A stretch of 64,000 nt of DNA. Source: VAZQ01 sp963785745 (GTDB lineage: Bacteria > Pseudomonadota > Alphaproteobacteria > Rhizobiales > Xanthobacteraceae). Under the pieces are notes generated by a model that searched no databases, was not told the origin of the DNA, and saw nothing but the letters and a program-made list of their open reading frames with translations. The translations under genes and the position numbers were made by a program. How positions within the stretch are numbered: the first letter of the stretch is position 1; the number at the start of each line of letters is the position of its first letter. Below are positions 39,029 through 50,095 of the stretch, piece after piece. The stretch spans positions 134,789 through 198,788 of the forward strand of contig CAWAWR010000014.1 of assembly GCA_963785745.1 (NCBI GenBank), in the 5' to 3' direction.

Positions 39029-40626
39029 ATGGCGAAGAAAGCAAAGAAGACCACGATACGAGGCAGCACCACACGGGCTAAATCCGACGGCCAAGCAACC
39101 GAACATCCTCGTCATCTGGGGCGACGATATCGGCCAGTCGAACCTGAGCTGCTACACGCACGGGCTGATGGGCTATCGCACGCCCAACATCGACCGCATC
39201 GCCAAGGAAGGCATGCTGTTCACCGACAGCTACGGCGAGCAGTCCTGCACCGCCGGCCGCTCGTCTTTCATCACCGGGCAGAGCGTCTATCGCACCGGCC
39301 TGTCGAAGGTCGGCATTCCCGCGGCGCCGGTCGGCATGACGGACAAGCTCGTCACCATCGCGGCGCTGCTCAAGGAGCAGGGCTACGCCACCGGGCAGTT
39401 CGGCAAGAACCACCTCGGCGACCTCAACCAGCATGCTGCCGACCAATCACGGCTTCGACGAGTTCTTCGGCAACCTCTACCACCTCAACGCCGAGGAAGA
39501 GCCGGAGATGGACGACTATCCGCCCGAGAAGGACTTCCCGAACTTCAGCAAGAAGTTCGGTCCGCGCGGCGTCATCCATTCCTGGGCGACCGACAAGGAC
39601 GATCCGACCGATGAGCCGCGCTGGGGCAGGGTCGGCAAGCAGAAGATCGAGGACACCGGCCCGCTCACGAAGAAGCGCATGGAGACCTGCGACGACGAGT
39701 TCGTCGCCGCCGCCAAGGACTTCATCAAGCGGCAGCACGAGGACGGCAAGCCGTTCTTCGTCTGGCTCAACACCACCCACATGCACCTGTTCACGCACAC
39801 CAAGCCGAAGAGCCTCGGCCAGGCGGGCCGCTGGCAGTCGCCCTATCACGACACGATGATCGACCACGACAAGAACGTCGGCGAGATGCTCGATCTGCTC
39901 GACGAGCTGGGCATCGCCGACGACACCTTCGTGATGTACTCGACCGACAACGGCCCGCACAGCAACACCTGGCCGGACGGCGGCATGACGCCGTTCCGCA
40001 GCGAGAAGAACACCAACTGGGAAGGCGCGTTCCGCATGCCGATGCTGGTGCGCTGGCCGGGCAAGATCGAGGCCGGCTCGGTCGCCAACGGCATCGTGCA
40101 GCATCACGACTGGCTGCCGACCTTCCTCGCGATGGCCGGCGCGCCGGACGTCGTCGACAAGCTGAAGAAGGGCTACAAGGCGATCGGCCGCACCTACAAG
40201 AACCACATCGACGGCTTCAACCTGCTGCCCTACCTGACCGGGCAAGACCGAAGAAGTGCCCGCGCAACTTCTTCTTCTACTTCAGCGACGACGGCGACGT
40301 GCTCGGGCATGCGCTTCGACAACTGGAAGATCGTGTTCATGGAGCAGCGCTGCCAGGGCACGCTGCAGGTTTGGGCGGAGCCGTTCGTGCGGCTGCGGCT
40401 GCCGAAGATCTTCAACCTGCGCACCGATCCGTACGAGTTCGCGGACATCACCTCGAACACCTACTAGGACTTTGTGCTCCACAACGCCTACTTCATCTAC
40501 GCGGCGCAGGCGGCCACGGGGAAGTTCGTCGAGACGTTCAAGGAGTTCCCGGCCGTCCAGAAGCCGAACACCTTCACCGTCGACGACGCACTGAGGAAAT
40601 TGTCTGAGGTCCCAGGCGGCGACTAA
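39029..40626 (+). pseudogene. Type I sulfatase 4, leaderless, frameshifts and an amber stop
   Basis: The start MAKKAKKTT has no signal peptide. Formylglycine motif SCTAGRSSFITG; other blocks ILVIWGDDIGQSNLSCYTHG, HGFDEFFGNLYHLNAEEEPEM, STDNGPHSNTWPDGG. Frame changes occur near 39.09, 39.43, 40.25 and 40.31 kb; the last pair compensate each other and surround FFFYFSDDGDVLG. A TAG at 40465 interrupts a homologous C-terminus that goes on in frame to 40626 (DFVLHNAYFIYAAQ onward). A single base change from a Tyr codon would explain the stop. Confidence 0.85.
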
Positions 40627-40642
40627 GCGGCGAGCACTGACC

Positions 40643-40674
40643 GGGCGGCGAGAAACACTCGCCGCCCTTTGTTT
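40643..40674 (+). terminator. Rho-independent terminator after sulfatase 4
   Basis: A perfect 10-bp stem GGGCGGCGAG/CTCGCCGCCC with loop AAACA is followed by TTTGTTT. It marks the end of the sulfatase transcription unit. Confidence 0.85.
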
Positions 40675-40700
40675 CCATGAGGTTCAAGATGGCATCCGGC

Positions 40701-40907
40701 TTAGAACCGACCGAACCAGTTCAGATTGATGACATGGGCCAGCGCCGCAAACGGCATGCTGCAGTGCTCGTGGTAGAAGCCGCTCAGCCCGCGATGCCCT
40801 TGCGGGTCAGTCTTGAAGTCAATTCGCACACTGCGCTGCCCGCTGGTGATGGGTGCGCGACAGCTATTGCAAAACGGTCCTTCCGAACCGCTGCCGCCGC
40901 TCGGCAT
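40701..40907 (-). CDS. Small Cys/His-rich protein of unknown function
   Basis: 68 residues from ATG at 40907. A CNSCRAPI pair and a later YHEHCSMPF form a CxxC...HxxC arrangement, suggesting a small zinc ribbon. Between them is VRIDFKTDPQGHRGLSG. It is on the opposite strand to the cluster, after its terminator. The open frame extends further upstream but that part is antisense to the HAD gene and unconvincing. Confidence 0.5.
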   Translation of the reverse strand: MPSGGSGSEGPFCNSCRAPITSGQRSVRIDFKTDPQGHRGLSGFYHEHCSMPFAALAHVINLNWFGRF

Positions 40908-41178
40908 TGGATCGAAGGCCACAAGCTCCCCAGATAAGAATCGTCTCCGCCTTTCAGTCTCACGAAGGTACCAGCGTGCCAACAGAACGTTGGTCGATGG
41001 CTGTGGATGATTTAACCGTTGAGGAATTTTGGTGTGCACGGTGGCGCGAAAAAGCAACTCGCAGGGCGGAAAATCGCAGCGGCGCGACAGCTTCAACCGG
41101 AGAGATAGGTTGGAACCCTCGGCATCGCCCGCGTGAATTTGCTCTTGTCCCGGCCGGTTTGACGAGGAGGGCGATCGC

Positions 41179-42110
41179 ATGAGCGACGGTCCACTCCCGT
41201 CCTGGAACGATGGTATCGCGAAATCCGCGATCCTCGATTTCGTCGCGCGCGTGACGACGGAGGGCGGGCCGGACTTCGTACGCCCGGCCGAGCGCATCGC
41301 GACCTTCGACAATGACGGCACGCTGTGGTGCGAGCAGCCGCTGCAGGTGCAGCTCTTCTTCGCTGATCGATCGAGTCAACGAACTCGCCGCCAAGGACCT
41401 GTCGATGCGGGAGCGGCAGCCCTTCAAGGCGCTGCTGGAGCGCGATTACAAGACGCTGCACGCGCTCGGCAAGCAAGCCGTGCAGGAGCGTTTGCCGCGA
41501 CCCATGCCGGGATAAGCGAGGAAGACTTCTACGGCATCGCCCGCGCCTGGCTCACAGCGGCGCGGCACCCGAAGCTCGGCCGGCTGTTCAAACAATGCAC
41601 GTACCGGCCGCAGGTCGAGCTGCTCGGCTATCTGCGCGACAACGGATTCAAGACCTTCATCGTCTCCGGCGGCGGCATCGAGTTCATCCGCGCGTTCGCG
41701 GAGGAGGCCTACGGCATCCCGCGCGAGCAGGTGATCGGCTCGAGCGTGAAGACTGCGCTACGAAATGAAGGACGGCCGCATCGCGCTGATGAAGCAGTCC
41801 GAGCTCAACAGCTTCGACGACCGCGAAGTCAAGGCGCAGAACATCGGCCTGCACATCGGCCGCCGGCCGATCCTCGCGTTCGGCAATTCCGACGGCGACC
41901 TCGCCATGCTGCGCTACACCAGGAGCGGGCCGGGCACGCGGCTCGCATTGCTCATCCACCACGACGACGCGGAGCGCGAGGTCGCCTATGACCGCGAATT
42001 CCGGCTGAGCCCCTTGCCGAGGCGCTCGACAAGGCCAGCCAATACGGCATCACCGTCGTCAGCATGAAGCGCGACTGGAAAACGGTGTTTGATTTCGAAA
42101 TGCGTCGAAG
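41179..42110 (+). pseudogene. HAD-superfamily hydrolase 1 (leaderless), frameshifted
   Basis: A GAGGAGG ribosome site precedes MSDGPLPSWNDGIAK. HAD motif I is ATFDNDGTLWCEQ (nucleophile D44, acid D46); the domain goes on with THAGISEEDFYGIARAWL, FKTFIVSGGGIEFIRAF (motif II region) and motif IV FGNSDGDLAMLRY. Frame changes lie near 41.37, 41.49, 41.76 and 42.01 kb. The end is uncertain: the last family block MKRDWKTVF ends near 42.09 kb, overlapping the next gene. Exported phosphoserine-phosphatase-like HAD enzymes are the closest class. Paralogous to the leader-bearing HAD 2. Confidence 0.8.
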
Positions 42111-42124
42111 TTGGCCGTGGGACA

Positions 42125-42478
42125 ATGAAGGAATGGCTCATATTCACGACCGGGAACGCGATCGTCGTGATCGACTGGCTGGCGTTGATCCTGATCGTGA
42201 TCGGTACCGTCGAGGCGTTTTTTGGCGGGCTGCGTCTGATGTTCTCTTCGCCAACGGGCCATGAGCAGCGCGATGTCTGGCTTCGTTACGCACGCTGGCT
42301 GGTCGCCGGGCTGACCTTTCAGCTCGCAGCCGACATCATCGAGACGTCGGTCACCGACAATTGGGACGCCATCGGGCGGATCGCGGTCATCGCAGTGATC
42401 CGTACCTTCCTCAACTATTTCCTCGAACGCGACCTTTCGGAAATCCGTGACCGGAATCAGCCGGCTGCGGCGACATAA
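42125..42478 (+). CDS. DUF1622 family membrane protein
   Basis: 117 residues from ATG at 42125 (MKEWLIFTTGNAIVVIDWLA). Three helices, with GLRLMFSS, RYARWLVAGLTFQLAADIIE and IRTFLNYFLERDLSE as in DUF1622 proteins. A GAAGG ribosome-like site is just upstream. It lies between the two HAD genes. Function unknown. Confidence 0.85.
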   Translation: MKEWLIFTTGNAIVVIDWLALILIVIGTVEAFFGGLRLMFSSPTGHEQRDVWLRYARWLVAGLTFQLAADIIETSVTDNWDAIGRIAVIAVIRTFLNYFLERDLSEIRDRNQPAAAT

Positions 42479-42491
42479 CGGAGACAGAGCC

Positions 42492-43554
42492 ATGAAACGA
42501 ACCATGCTGACGCGTCGCGCGGCCCTGGCGGGCGCGCTCGTAAGCGTGCCGTTGCAGTCGCTTTCGCTGGGCACTGCAAATGCGCAGGCCGGCGATCCGC
42601 TGCCGTCCTGGAACGACGGCGCGACGAAGAAGGCGATCACCGACTTCGTGGCGCGGGTGACGACGCAGGGCGGCAAGGAGTTCGTGCCGGTCGCCGAGCG
42701 CATCGCCACCTTCGACAACGACGGCACGCTGTGGTGCGAGCACCCGATGTATTTCCAGGCTGCCTTCGCGATGGATCGCGTGAAAGCGCTGGCGCCGAAG
42801 CACCGGAGTGGAAAGACAAAGAGCCGTTCAAGGCGCTGCTCGACGGCGACATGAAGGCGGTCGCCGCCGCCGGCGAGAAAGGTCTGCTGGCGTTCGTCGC
42901 GGCGACGCACGCAGGGATGAGCGTGGATGACTTCCACCAGATCGTGCTCGGCTGGCTCGAGACCGCGCGCCATCCGCGCTTCAAGCGGCCCTACAACAGT
43001 CTCATCTATCAGCCGATGGTGGAACTACTCTCCTATCTGCGCGGCAACTGCTTCAAGACCTTCATCGTGTCGGCGGCGGGATCGAGTTCATGCGGCCGTG
43101 GACCGATAAGGCCTACGGCATTCCGCCCGAGCAGGTGGTCGGCTCGTCCGGCGTGACGAAATTCGAGATGGGTGCCGACGGTAAGCCGGTGCTGATGAAG
43201 ACCGCCGAGGTCGAGTTCGTCGATGACGGGCCCGGCAAGCCGGTCGGCATCAACCGCTTCATCGGGCGGCGGCCGGTCTTCGCGTTCGGCAATTCGGACG
43301 GCGACCTGCAGATGCTGCAATGGACCGCGGCCGGCGGCGGCGCGCGCTTCATGGGCATCGTCCATCACACAGACGCCGAGCGTGAATACGCCTATGATCG
43401 GCAAACGCATGTCGGCCGCCTCGACAAGGCGCTCGACAAAGGCGGCGCTCGCGGCTGGAGCTTCGCCGACATGAAACGCGACTGGCGGCGATCTTCCCCG
43501 CCCAGGTGGCGAGTGGATCGCGATAACAGTGAGATATCAAGACAAGAGGTGTGA
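42492..43554 (+). pseudogene. HAD-superfamily hydrolase 2 with Tat leader, frameshifted
   Basis: MKRTMLTRRAALAGALVSVP is a twin-arginine leader with a cleavage-like NAQA, after which it aligns with HAD 1 (GDPLPSWNDGATKKAITDF). Motif I is ATFDNDGTLWCEH (D75, D77), motif IV FGNSDGDLQML. Frame changes lie near 42.81, 43.08 and 43.48 kb; the last would give an alternative stop at 43526. It is the periplasmic version of the leaderless HAD 1. Confidence 0.82.
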
Positions 43555-43555
43555 C

Positions 43556-45105
43556 ATGAGTACGATCACGTACATGACGAACGGCCTCCGCAGGCTTGGC
43601 TGACGATCGCGCTGCTGTTCGTGGCACTGAACGGCGAACCGCTTCGGGCGGAAGAAGCGCGGAAACGCTCAACACCAAGCAGCTCGAGCAGCTGGTGGCG
43701 CCGATCGCGCTCTATCCTGACGGCTGCTGTCGCAGGTGCTGATGGCGTCGACCTATCCCCTGGAGGTCGTCGAGGCCGCGCGCTGGCTGAAGGAGAATCC
43801 CGAGGTCACCGGCAGGCCCTCGAAGATGCCATGCAGAAGCAGAGCTGGGATCCGGCCGTCAAGGCGCTCACCGCAGTGCCACAGACCTTGGAGATGATGA
43901 ACGACAAGCTCGACTGGACCCAGGAGCTCGGCGACGTGTTTCTCGCCCAGCAGTCCGACGTGTTCGATGCCGTGCAGCGGCTGCGCGCGCGCGCCGACGC
44001 AGCCGGCAACCTGAAATCGAAGAGCAGCAGAAGGTCACCCGGCAACCGGCCCGCGGGCGCGCCCGCCAGCGCCCCACGAACGCCTATGTGATCGAGCCGG
44101 CAACTCCGACCGAGTATTTCGTGCCGATCTACGATCCGGCCGTCGTGTACGGCGCCTGGCCTTACCCGCCTACCAGCCGTTCTACTGGTACCCGCCGGGC
44201 TACGTGGCCGCCGGCGTAATCGGCTTCGCGGCCGGCGCCTTCGCCGGCGCCGCGATCTGGGGCGGCATGAACTGGTGGAACCGGAGCGTCAACGTCAACG
44301 TCAACCGCTACAACACGTTCAACCGCACCAACATCACCAGCACCAACTGGATCACAACGCCGCCCATCGCGGCAACGTGCCCTTACAACAACGCGAGCGT
44401 CGCCAACCAATTCGGCGGCGCACCAGCGACAAGGCGCGCAAAGTCAGCCCGCCAGAACCTCGCAACAAAGGCGGCATGGGCGGCAAGGGTGAAGGCGCAT
44501 GGGTGGAAAAGGCGCAGGCGGCATGGGCGGCGGCATGGGCCAGGGCGGCATGGGGCTAGGCGGCATGGGCCAGGGCGGAATGGGCCAGGGCGGAATGGGC
44601 CAAGGCGGCATGGGCGGCAGGGCGGAATGGGTGCCGGTGGCATGGGCGGTGGCGGCGGTGGCATGGGCGGTGGCGGCGGCGGCATGGGTGGTGGTGGTGG
44701 CATGGCCGGCATGGGTGGCGGTGGCATGGGCGGCGGCGGCATGGCGGCGAATTCGGGCATGGGCGGTGGCGGCGGCGCACGCGCCGGCATGGGCGGCGGC
44801 GGCGGGCGTGGTGGTGGCGGTGGCATGGGCGGCGGTGGACGCCGTCCGACGTCACGCTGAAGCACGACATCGCGCTGCATCGGCTATCTCGGCAACGGCC
44901 TGGGCTTCTATCGCTTCGCGTACAATGGCAGCGACACCGCCTATGTCGGCGTCATGGCGCAGGAAGTGCAGCGGTCATGCCCGATGCGGTCGTGCGCGGC
45001 CGCGATGGCTATCTGCGCGTCTTCTACGACAAGCTCGGCGTGACATTCCAAACCTACGAGCAATGGATCGCGTCCGGCGCGCAGGTGCCGTCGGTCGCGC
45101 GCTAG
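43556..45105 (+). pseudogene. DUF3300 protein with Gly/Met-rich region and C-terminal S74-type domain, frameshifted
   Basis: An AAGAGGTG ribosome site precedes a hydrophobic leader (TIALLFVALNG). The DUF3300 domain follows: TKQLEQLVAPIALYPD, LMASTYPLEVVEAARWLKEN, PTEYFVPIYDPAVVYG and a Trp/Tyr-rich PAYQPFYWYPPGY segment. A Gly/Met/Gln-rich low-complexity tract (44.5-44.85 kb) comes next. The C-terminus reads SDVTLKHDIAL, LGNGLGFYRFAYNGSDTAYV, GVMAQEVQ and DGYLRVFYDKLG, the signature of the S74 intramolecular-chaperone (tail-fibre) domain. At least six frame changes are needed to join all parts. The secreted location is inferred from the leader. Substrate or role unknown. Confidence 0.72.
44520..44850 (+). 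repeat. Gly/Met-rich coding repeat tract
   Basis: Tandem near-15-bp units (for example ATGGGCCAGGGCGGA) encode repeats of GGMGQ and GGMGGG. The regular units favour slippage, so length and frame here are the least reliable of the window. Confidence 0.75.
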
Positions 45106-45207
45106 CGCGGACATTGAACGAAGGTTTCCCGGCGCGGCTGCTCGATCACGGCCGCGCCGGAGGTGAACAACTCTCGGGCCGACATAACCAACGACCAGAG
45201 GTCCGCC

Positions 45208-45353
45208 ATGCTTCGCGCCGCCGTCTTTTTCTCCTCGCTCCTGTCGGTCGCTTCGCCGCCTGCGCGAATGCGCAACCAACGCGCAAACTGAAACAACAAG
45301 ACAAGAGGATCGCCAGCCAAGCTCAATGCCGAGCGCTGTCGCCGGCTAGTTGA
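45208..45353 (+). pseudogene. Small lipoprotein-like ORF, frameshifted
   Basis: Starts MLRAAVFFSSLLSVA (hydrophobic leader). In the starting frame it stops after 27 codons. In the next frame the same segment reads FAACANAQPTRKLKQQ, which would give a lipobox-like AAC and a short charged tail. Low evidence; could be chance. Confidence 0.3.
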
Positions 45354-45366
45354 AAGGAATTGGGCC

Positions 45367-46914
45367 ATGAAACCGAGATATCGAAAAAGCCGCTTTGATC
45401 GCTACGATGGTTGCTTTCATCGGCCTTCCAGTGGCGGTGCATGCACAAATTGATCGCTTCGATCTCTTTGGCCAACAGCCCGATGGCCGAGAACCGGCCG
45501 ACGGCCGAGACCGCGAAGCTGCTCAAGGACGAGTTGCTGTTCCAGCGCGCGACGCAGACCTATCTCTGGGCGCTGCCGCTGATCAACACGCTCGGCATGA
45601 AGGTCGGCTCGGAAAAGATGTTCGGCGCCGGCTACAACGTTCTGCCGGTATGGAAGAAGCGTCTCGACGCCAAGACGCTGGTGACCACGCCGAACTCCGA
45701 CGTGATCTACGCGATGAGCTATCTCGACGTCGGCAAGGACGGTCCGATGGTGTTCGAGGCGCCGCCCGGACTGCAGGGCATCCTGCTCGATTTCTGGCAG
45801 CGCCCGATCCCGGGCCCGACGATCGGCGGCAACGCCTTTCTCGGCGATGTCGGGTTTGCCGGCCCCGACGGCGGCAAGGGCGGCAAGTTCCTGATCCTGC
45901 CGCCCGGCTACGACAAGCCGGTGCCCGACGGCTATTTCGTCTACCGGTCGGGGACCAACAACGTCTTCGTCTTCCTGCGCTCGTTCTATCAGGACCCGAA
46001 CAATCTGACGCCGGCGGTGCAGCTGATGGAGGCGGCGAAGATCTATCCGCTGGGGGCGAGGCCGAGCGCCAAGCCGATGCAGTTTCCCGATGCCTCCGGC
46101 GTGCCGGCGAACATGCTGCCGGTCAGCGACGGCAGCGCGTTCGATCAACTCAAGCAGCTCGTCGACAGCGAAGGCGCCAACCTCGCCGATCCCGATTGGC
46201 TCGGGATGCTGGCGTCGATCGGCATCGTCAAGGGCCAGCCGTTCAATCCCGATGCGACCACCCGGGCGATCCTCGATCAGGCCGCCAAGACCGCCTACAA
46301 GATGAGCCGCGTCATCGGCTTCGAGGAAGTCGTCGGCGGCCGCTCGTTTCCGCGTCTATCCGGATCGCCGCTGGGTCAACCCGTCGCCGACGGAACGCCG
46401 GCGAATCCCGGCCGGCGCATTCGATCTTGCGTGGAGGAACGTCGCGGGCGGCTATCTCGATCTCGACGCCCGCATCTGGTTCTTCACCGACTACTATTCG
46501 ATCAGCCCGGGCATGGTCTCGCAGATCGCCGGGCAAGGGCGCGAAATACATGATCGCCTTCACCGACAGCGCGGGCACGCCGTTGTCGGGCGGCAGCAAC
46601 TATCGCCTGAAGCTGCCGCCGAACATTCCCGCCGCCAACTTCTGGTCGGTGACGCTCTACGAGGCCGAGAACGCTTCGGGTCTCGCCAACGGCCAGCCGT
46701 TTCCCTCGCTCGGCTCGCGCGACAAGCCGGCGCAGAACGCCGACGGTTCGACCGATCTCTATCTCGGCCCGACAGCGCCCGCAAGGCAAGGAGCGCAACT
46801 GGCTCGCGACGGTTCCAGGCAAGGGCTACTTCGCGATCCTGCGGCTCTACGGCCCGACCGAAGCCGCGATCAACAAGAGCTGGATTCCGGGCGACATCGA
46901 GCCGCTCAAGTGAG
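45367..46914 (+). pseudogene. DUF1254/DUF1214 protein 1, frameshifted
   Basis: The leader VAFIGLPVAVHAQ is reached after a frame change near the start. DUF1254: LFQRATQTYLWALPLINTLGMK, TTPNSDVIYAMSYLDVGKDGP, GILLDFWQRPIPGPTIGG. The frame changes near 46.35 kb, and DUF1214 follows: FTDYYSISPGMVSQIAG, PAANFWSVTLYEAENASGL and LRLYGPTEAAINKSWIPGDIE. The protein is predicted periplasmic. First of four tandem paralogues. The family is widespread with no established function. Confidence 0.85.
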
Positions 46915-46929
46915 CGGGCAGGGAGACGA

Positions 46930-47044
46930 ACTGGATACCCACCGACGCCAAGGGGCGCTTTGAGGTTCTCTTCCGTCTTTATGGCCCGCAGAAACCTTCT
47001 TCGACAAGAAATGGGTGCCGCCGGACATCGAGCGGGTGAATTGA
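46930..47044 (+). pseudogene. Detached C-terminal tail of a DUF1214 protein
   Basis: Directly after the stop of paralogue 1 the sequence again reads a DUF1214 ending: WIPTDAKGRFEVLFRLYGPQ, a one-base shift, then FDKKWVPPDIERVN and a stop. It aligns with the tail of paralogue 1 (LRLYGPTEAAINKSWIPGDIE). It is the leftover end of a further copy that has otherwise been lost. Confidence 0.6.
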
Positions 47045-47072
47045 GCGGCAAGATATAGCCAAGGAGAACGTC

Positions 47073-48500
47073 ATGAACAGAAGCCGTCGAGAAACGATTG
47101 TCGCTTTGTTAAGCGCGGCCGTCGCGCCCGTCGCAAGCGCTGGGCGCATTCGTGCCGACCGCAGCGGCCCAGCCAAGCCCGCAACTCTCGCCGCAGGAAG
47201 CCCGCGCGCTTGCGCAGGAGGCCTGGGTCTTTGGCATGCCGCTTGTCTACATCGAGAAGCAAATCGACGCCGGTGACGCACGTCACAAAGCCCGAGGGGC
47301 CGTTCGCACCGATCAACCAGTTTGCGCACTACCGCGAGTTTCCCGACGCATCGAACAAGATCCGTCGTCGGCTTCAATGTCGATACGCTTTACTCGCTCG
47401 GGCCACTCGACCTCTCGCAAGGTCCGATCGTTTTGTCCGTTCCGGAGATGGGCAATCGCTTCTGGATCATGCAGATGATCGACGCCTGGAACAACGTGCC
47501 TCATGCGCCAGGATCGCGCACGGTCGGTGGCAAGGGCGGCAACTTCGCCATCGTCGGTCCGGGTTGGAAAGGAACGCTGCCCGCCGGCTTGACCGAGCTC
47601 CGCATGCCGACGAACTTGGTGATGATCGGCGGGCGCACCTACACCGCCAACAAGGACGACTACGCTGCGGTTCATGCGCTGCAGAACCAGTACAAGCTGG
47701 TGCCGCTGTCGGAATGGGGTAAGAGCCTACAGCCCGCCAGACAACGTGCCGCTCAAGCCGGGCGTCGACAGCAAGACGCCGGTCCCGACGCAGGTGCTGG
47801 CGATGTCGCCCGAGGCTTTTTCAGCCGCCTGAACGCATTGCTGGTCGCAAATCCGCCCGAGCCCGCCGATCCGGCTACAATGGCGCGCATCGCCAAGCTC
47901 GGCATTGCACCGGGCGCGTCGTTCAGCATGGCCGCCTTCAGCCCCGACGTGCGCAAGGCCATCGAGGAGGGCGTCGCGGCTGGCCAGAAACAAATGCGCG
48001 AAACTCAGCGCGGCAAGAATGTAAACGGCTGGGATATTACGCTCGACATGGGCCGCTACGGCACCAACTATCCCTATCGCGCGTCATGGACCTTCTACGG
48101 AGTTGGCGGAAACCTGCCAGAGGACGCGATCTATCCATTCGCAGCCAAGGACGGCGACGGCAATCTGCTCAATGGCGCAAGCAAATACGTGCTGCACTTC
48201 ACCAAGGCCGAAATCCCGCCGGTGAACGCGTTCTGGTCGCTGACGATGTACGATGCTGAAAGCTATCTCGTGCCCAATGCTATCAATCGCTACGCGCTCG
48301 GCGACCGCAGCGGAATGAAGGTCGGCGACGACGGATCGCTTACGATCTACATCCAGAACGAGTCGCCCGGCGCGGACAGGCAGGCCAACTGGCTCCCGGC
48401 GCCGAAGGAAGGCGAGTTCAGGCTCGCGATGCGCCTTTACGCGCCGAGGAAGGAGGTCGCGGACGGCACATGGTCGCCGCCTCCGATCAAGCGGGCGTAG
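47073..48500 (+). pseudogene. DUF1254/DUF1214 protein 2, Tat leader, frameshifted
   Basis: AAGGAGAACGTC precedes MNRSRRETIVALLSAAVAP, a twin-arginine leader. DUF1254: LSPQEARALAQEAWVFGMPL, VVGFNVDTLYSLGPLDLSQGP, MQMIDAWNNVPHAPGSRTVGG. DUF1214: MGRYGTNYPYRASWTFYGVGG, PVNAFWSLTMYDAESYLVPN, YIQNESPGADRQANWLPAPK. Frame changes near 47.14, 47.27, 47.36 and 47.73 kb. Most of the protein from 47.36 kb reads cleanly. Confidence 0.86.
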
Positions 48501-48578
48501 ACGGTGGATCGCTGGATGCCCGCTTCGTTCCTAGAGTTTAATCAATCCATTGGGGCTGGTTCCCGCATGGAGCAAGTC

Positions 48579-50067
48579 ATGAACAAAAACCGCAGAGAAG
48601 CGATTGTCGCTTTGACGGCTGCTGCTATTGCGCCAGGCTCCGGTGCATTCGTGTCGACTGCAGCGGCTCAGCCAAGCGCGCAGCTATCGCCGCAGGAGGC
48701 CCGCGCCATCGCCAAGGAAGTTTTCCTCTGGGGCATGCACCCGGTCGCGATCTACCACCTGCGCTACAACCAGACGCAAAACGACAAGAGCCCGACCTTC
48801 AGCGGTGTCAATCGTCTGCATTGGAGCCGCACGCCGATGAAGGCATTGCCGCGCATTGCGACGACGCCCAATGCCACAACGCTCTACGGCTTCGCGCAAT
48901 TGGACCTTTCCAAAGAACCGGTTGTCGTTATTGTGCCCGAAATCAAGGAGCACTACTGGAGCGTTCAGCTTCACGACAACTATGCGCGCTGGTGGCACCT
49001 GATCGGCAGCCAGTTCAACGCGCCCGGTCCGGTGCGGAGACTTTTGATCGGGCCGAACTGGAGCGGCAAGCTCCCCGCGGGCTTCGTCGGCGCAGACATC
49101 GTGCAATCGACTTCCGACTTCGCCGGTGCGCTCGCCCGGGTCGCGCTGACCGACGATACGGCCGAGGAACTGAAAGTCGTCAACAGGATTCAGGACGGCA
49201 TTACCATCATGTCGCTTGGCCAGTGGATCGCCGCCGGCCGGAAGGAGGTCCGGGGCGAGGACGTTCCGCTCACGCGCGGCAGCTATCCAACCTATCCCGG
49301 CATGGAGGCCGTGAAGGAGCCGGGAAAACTCAGCGGCGTGGAATTTCTGCGCTGGGTGAGCCTGGTTCTTAACGATCCGGTTTTCACCAAGCAGACCGAT
49401 GGGCATCACGAAATCACGGCGTTCACGCGTTTCGAGCGCCTCGGCCTCAAGGCCGGCCAGCCGTTCGACCCGTCCAAATTGTCCCCGAGATCTTACGACG
49501 GCCATCAATGCCGGTATTGAAGACGGCCGCAAGGACGTGCTGGCCCTGATGGCAAAGGGCTCCGGCGTGGAGAGGAACGGATGGGGGTTGTCGAGCGATC
49601 TCGGTTACAAGGACACAGACTGGCTGGACGCGCGCGCTACGGGCTTATTGCCGTCCTCGCACCCGTGCCGTCCCGCTCGCATACCGGCGCATTCTGCTTG
49701 AAAGACTCGAAAGGTCGCGAGTTGTCGGGCGCGTATCGCCATACGATCACGTTCGATCTCAAGGACATGCCGCCGGTGACGGAGTTCTGGGAAATCCCGC
49801 TCTACGATCGCGAAGGGTATTTCTACGACAACCCGATCGATCGCTACTCGATCAACAGCTACATGCTCAAGCGCGGCAAGCTGCACACGGCGGACGGCAA
49901 GCTTGTCATTTACGTGCAGAACGATGAGCCCAAGGACGCGAACCAGCGCAAGAACTGGCTGCCGGCGCCGAAGGAAGGCTTCCAGTTTGCCGCTCGGTTC
50001 TACGGGCCCGGCACAGGCATTAATCGATGGCAGCTACAACATGCCCGGCGTTGTGCGTACGGAATAA
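48579..50067 (+). pseudogene. DUF1254/DUF1214 protein 3, Tat leader, frameshifted
   Basis: MNKNRREAIVALTAAAIAPG is a twin-arginine-like leader; the in-frame ATG at 48567 is an alternative start. DUF1254: LSPQEARAIAKEVFLWGMHP, TTPNATTLYGFAQLDLSKEP, WSVQLHDNYARWWHLIGSQF. DUF1214: VTEFWEIPLYDREGYFYDNP, YVQNDEPKDANQRKNWLPAP. Frame changes near 49.49, 49.64 and 50.03 kb. The tail SYNMPGVVRTE stops at 50067. Confidence 0.86.
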
Positions 50068-50095
50068 ACGAAATAAGTCATGGGAGGACAATACC

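Noticed and set aside
44520..44850. Regular ~15-bp repeats considered as CRISPR-like
   Set aside because: There are no spacers; the units code for GGMGQ repeats inside a protein and no cas genes are near.
44499..45353. A 284-codon Ala/Trp-rich frame over the Gly-repeat tract
   Set aside because: It is an alternative frame of the DUF3300 Gly/Met repeats; composition is artefactual.
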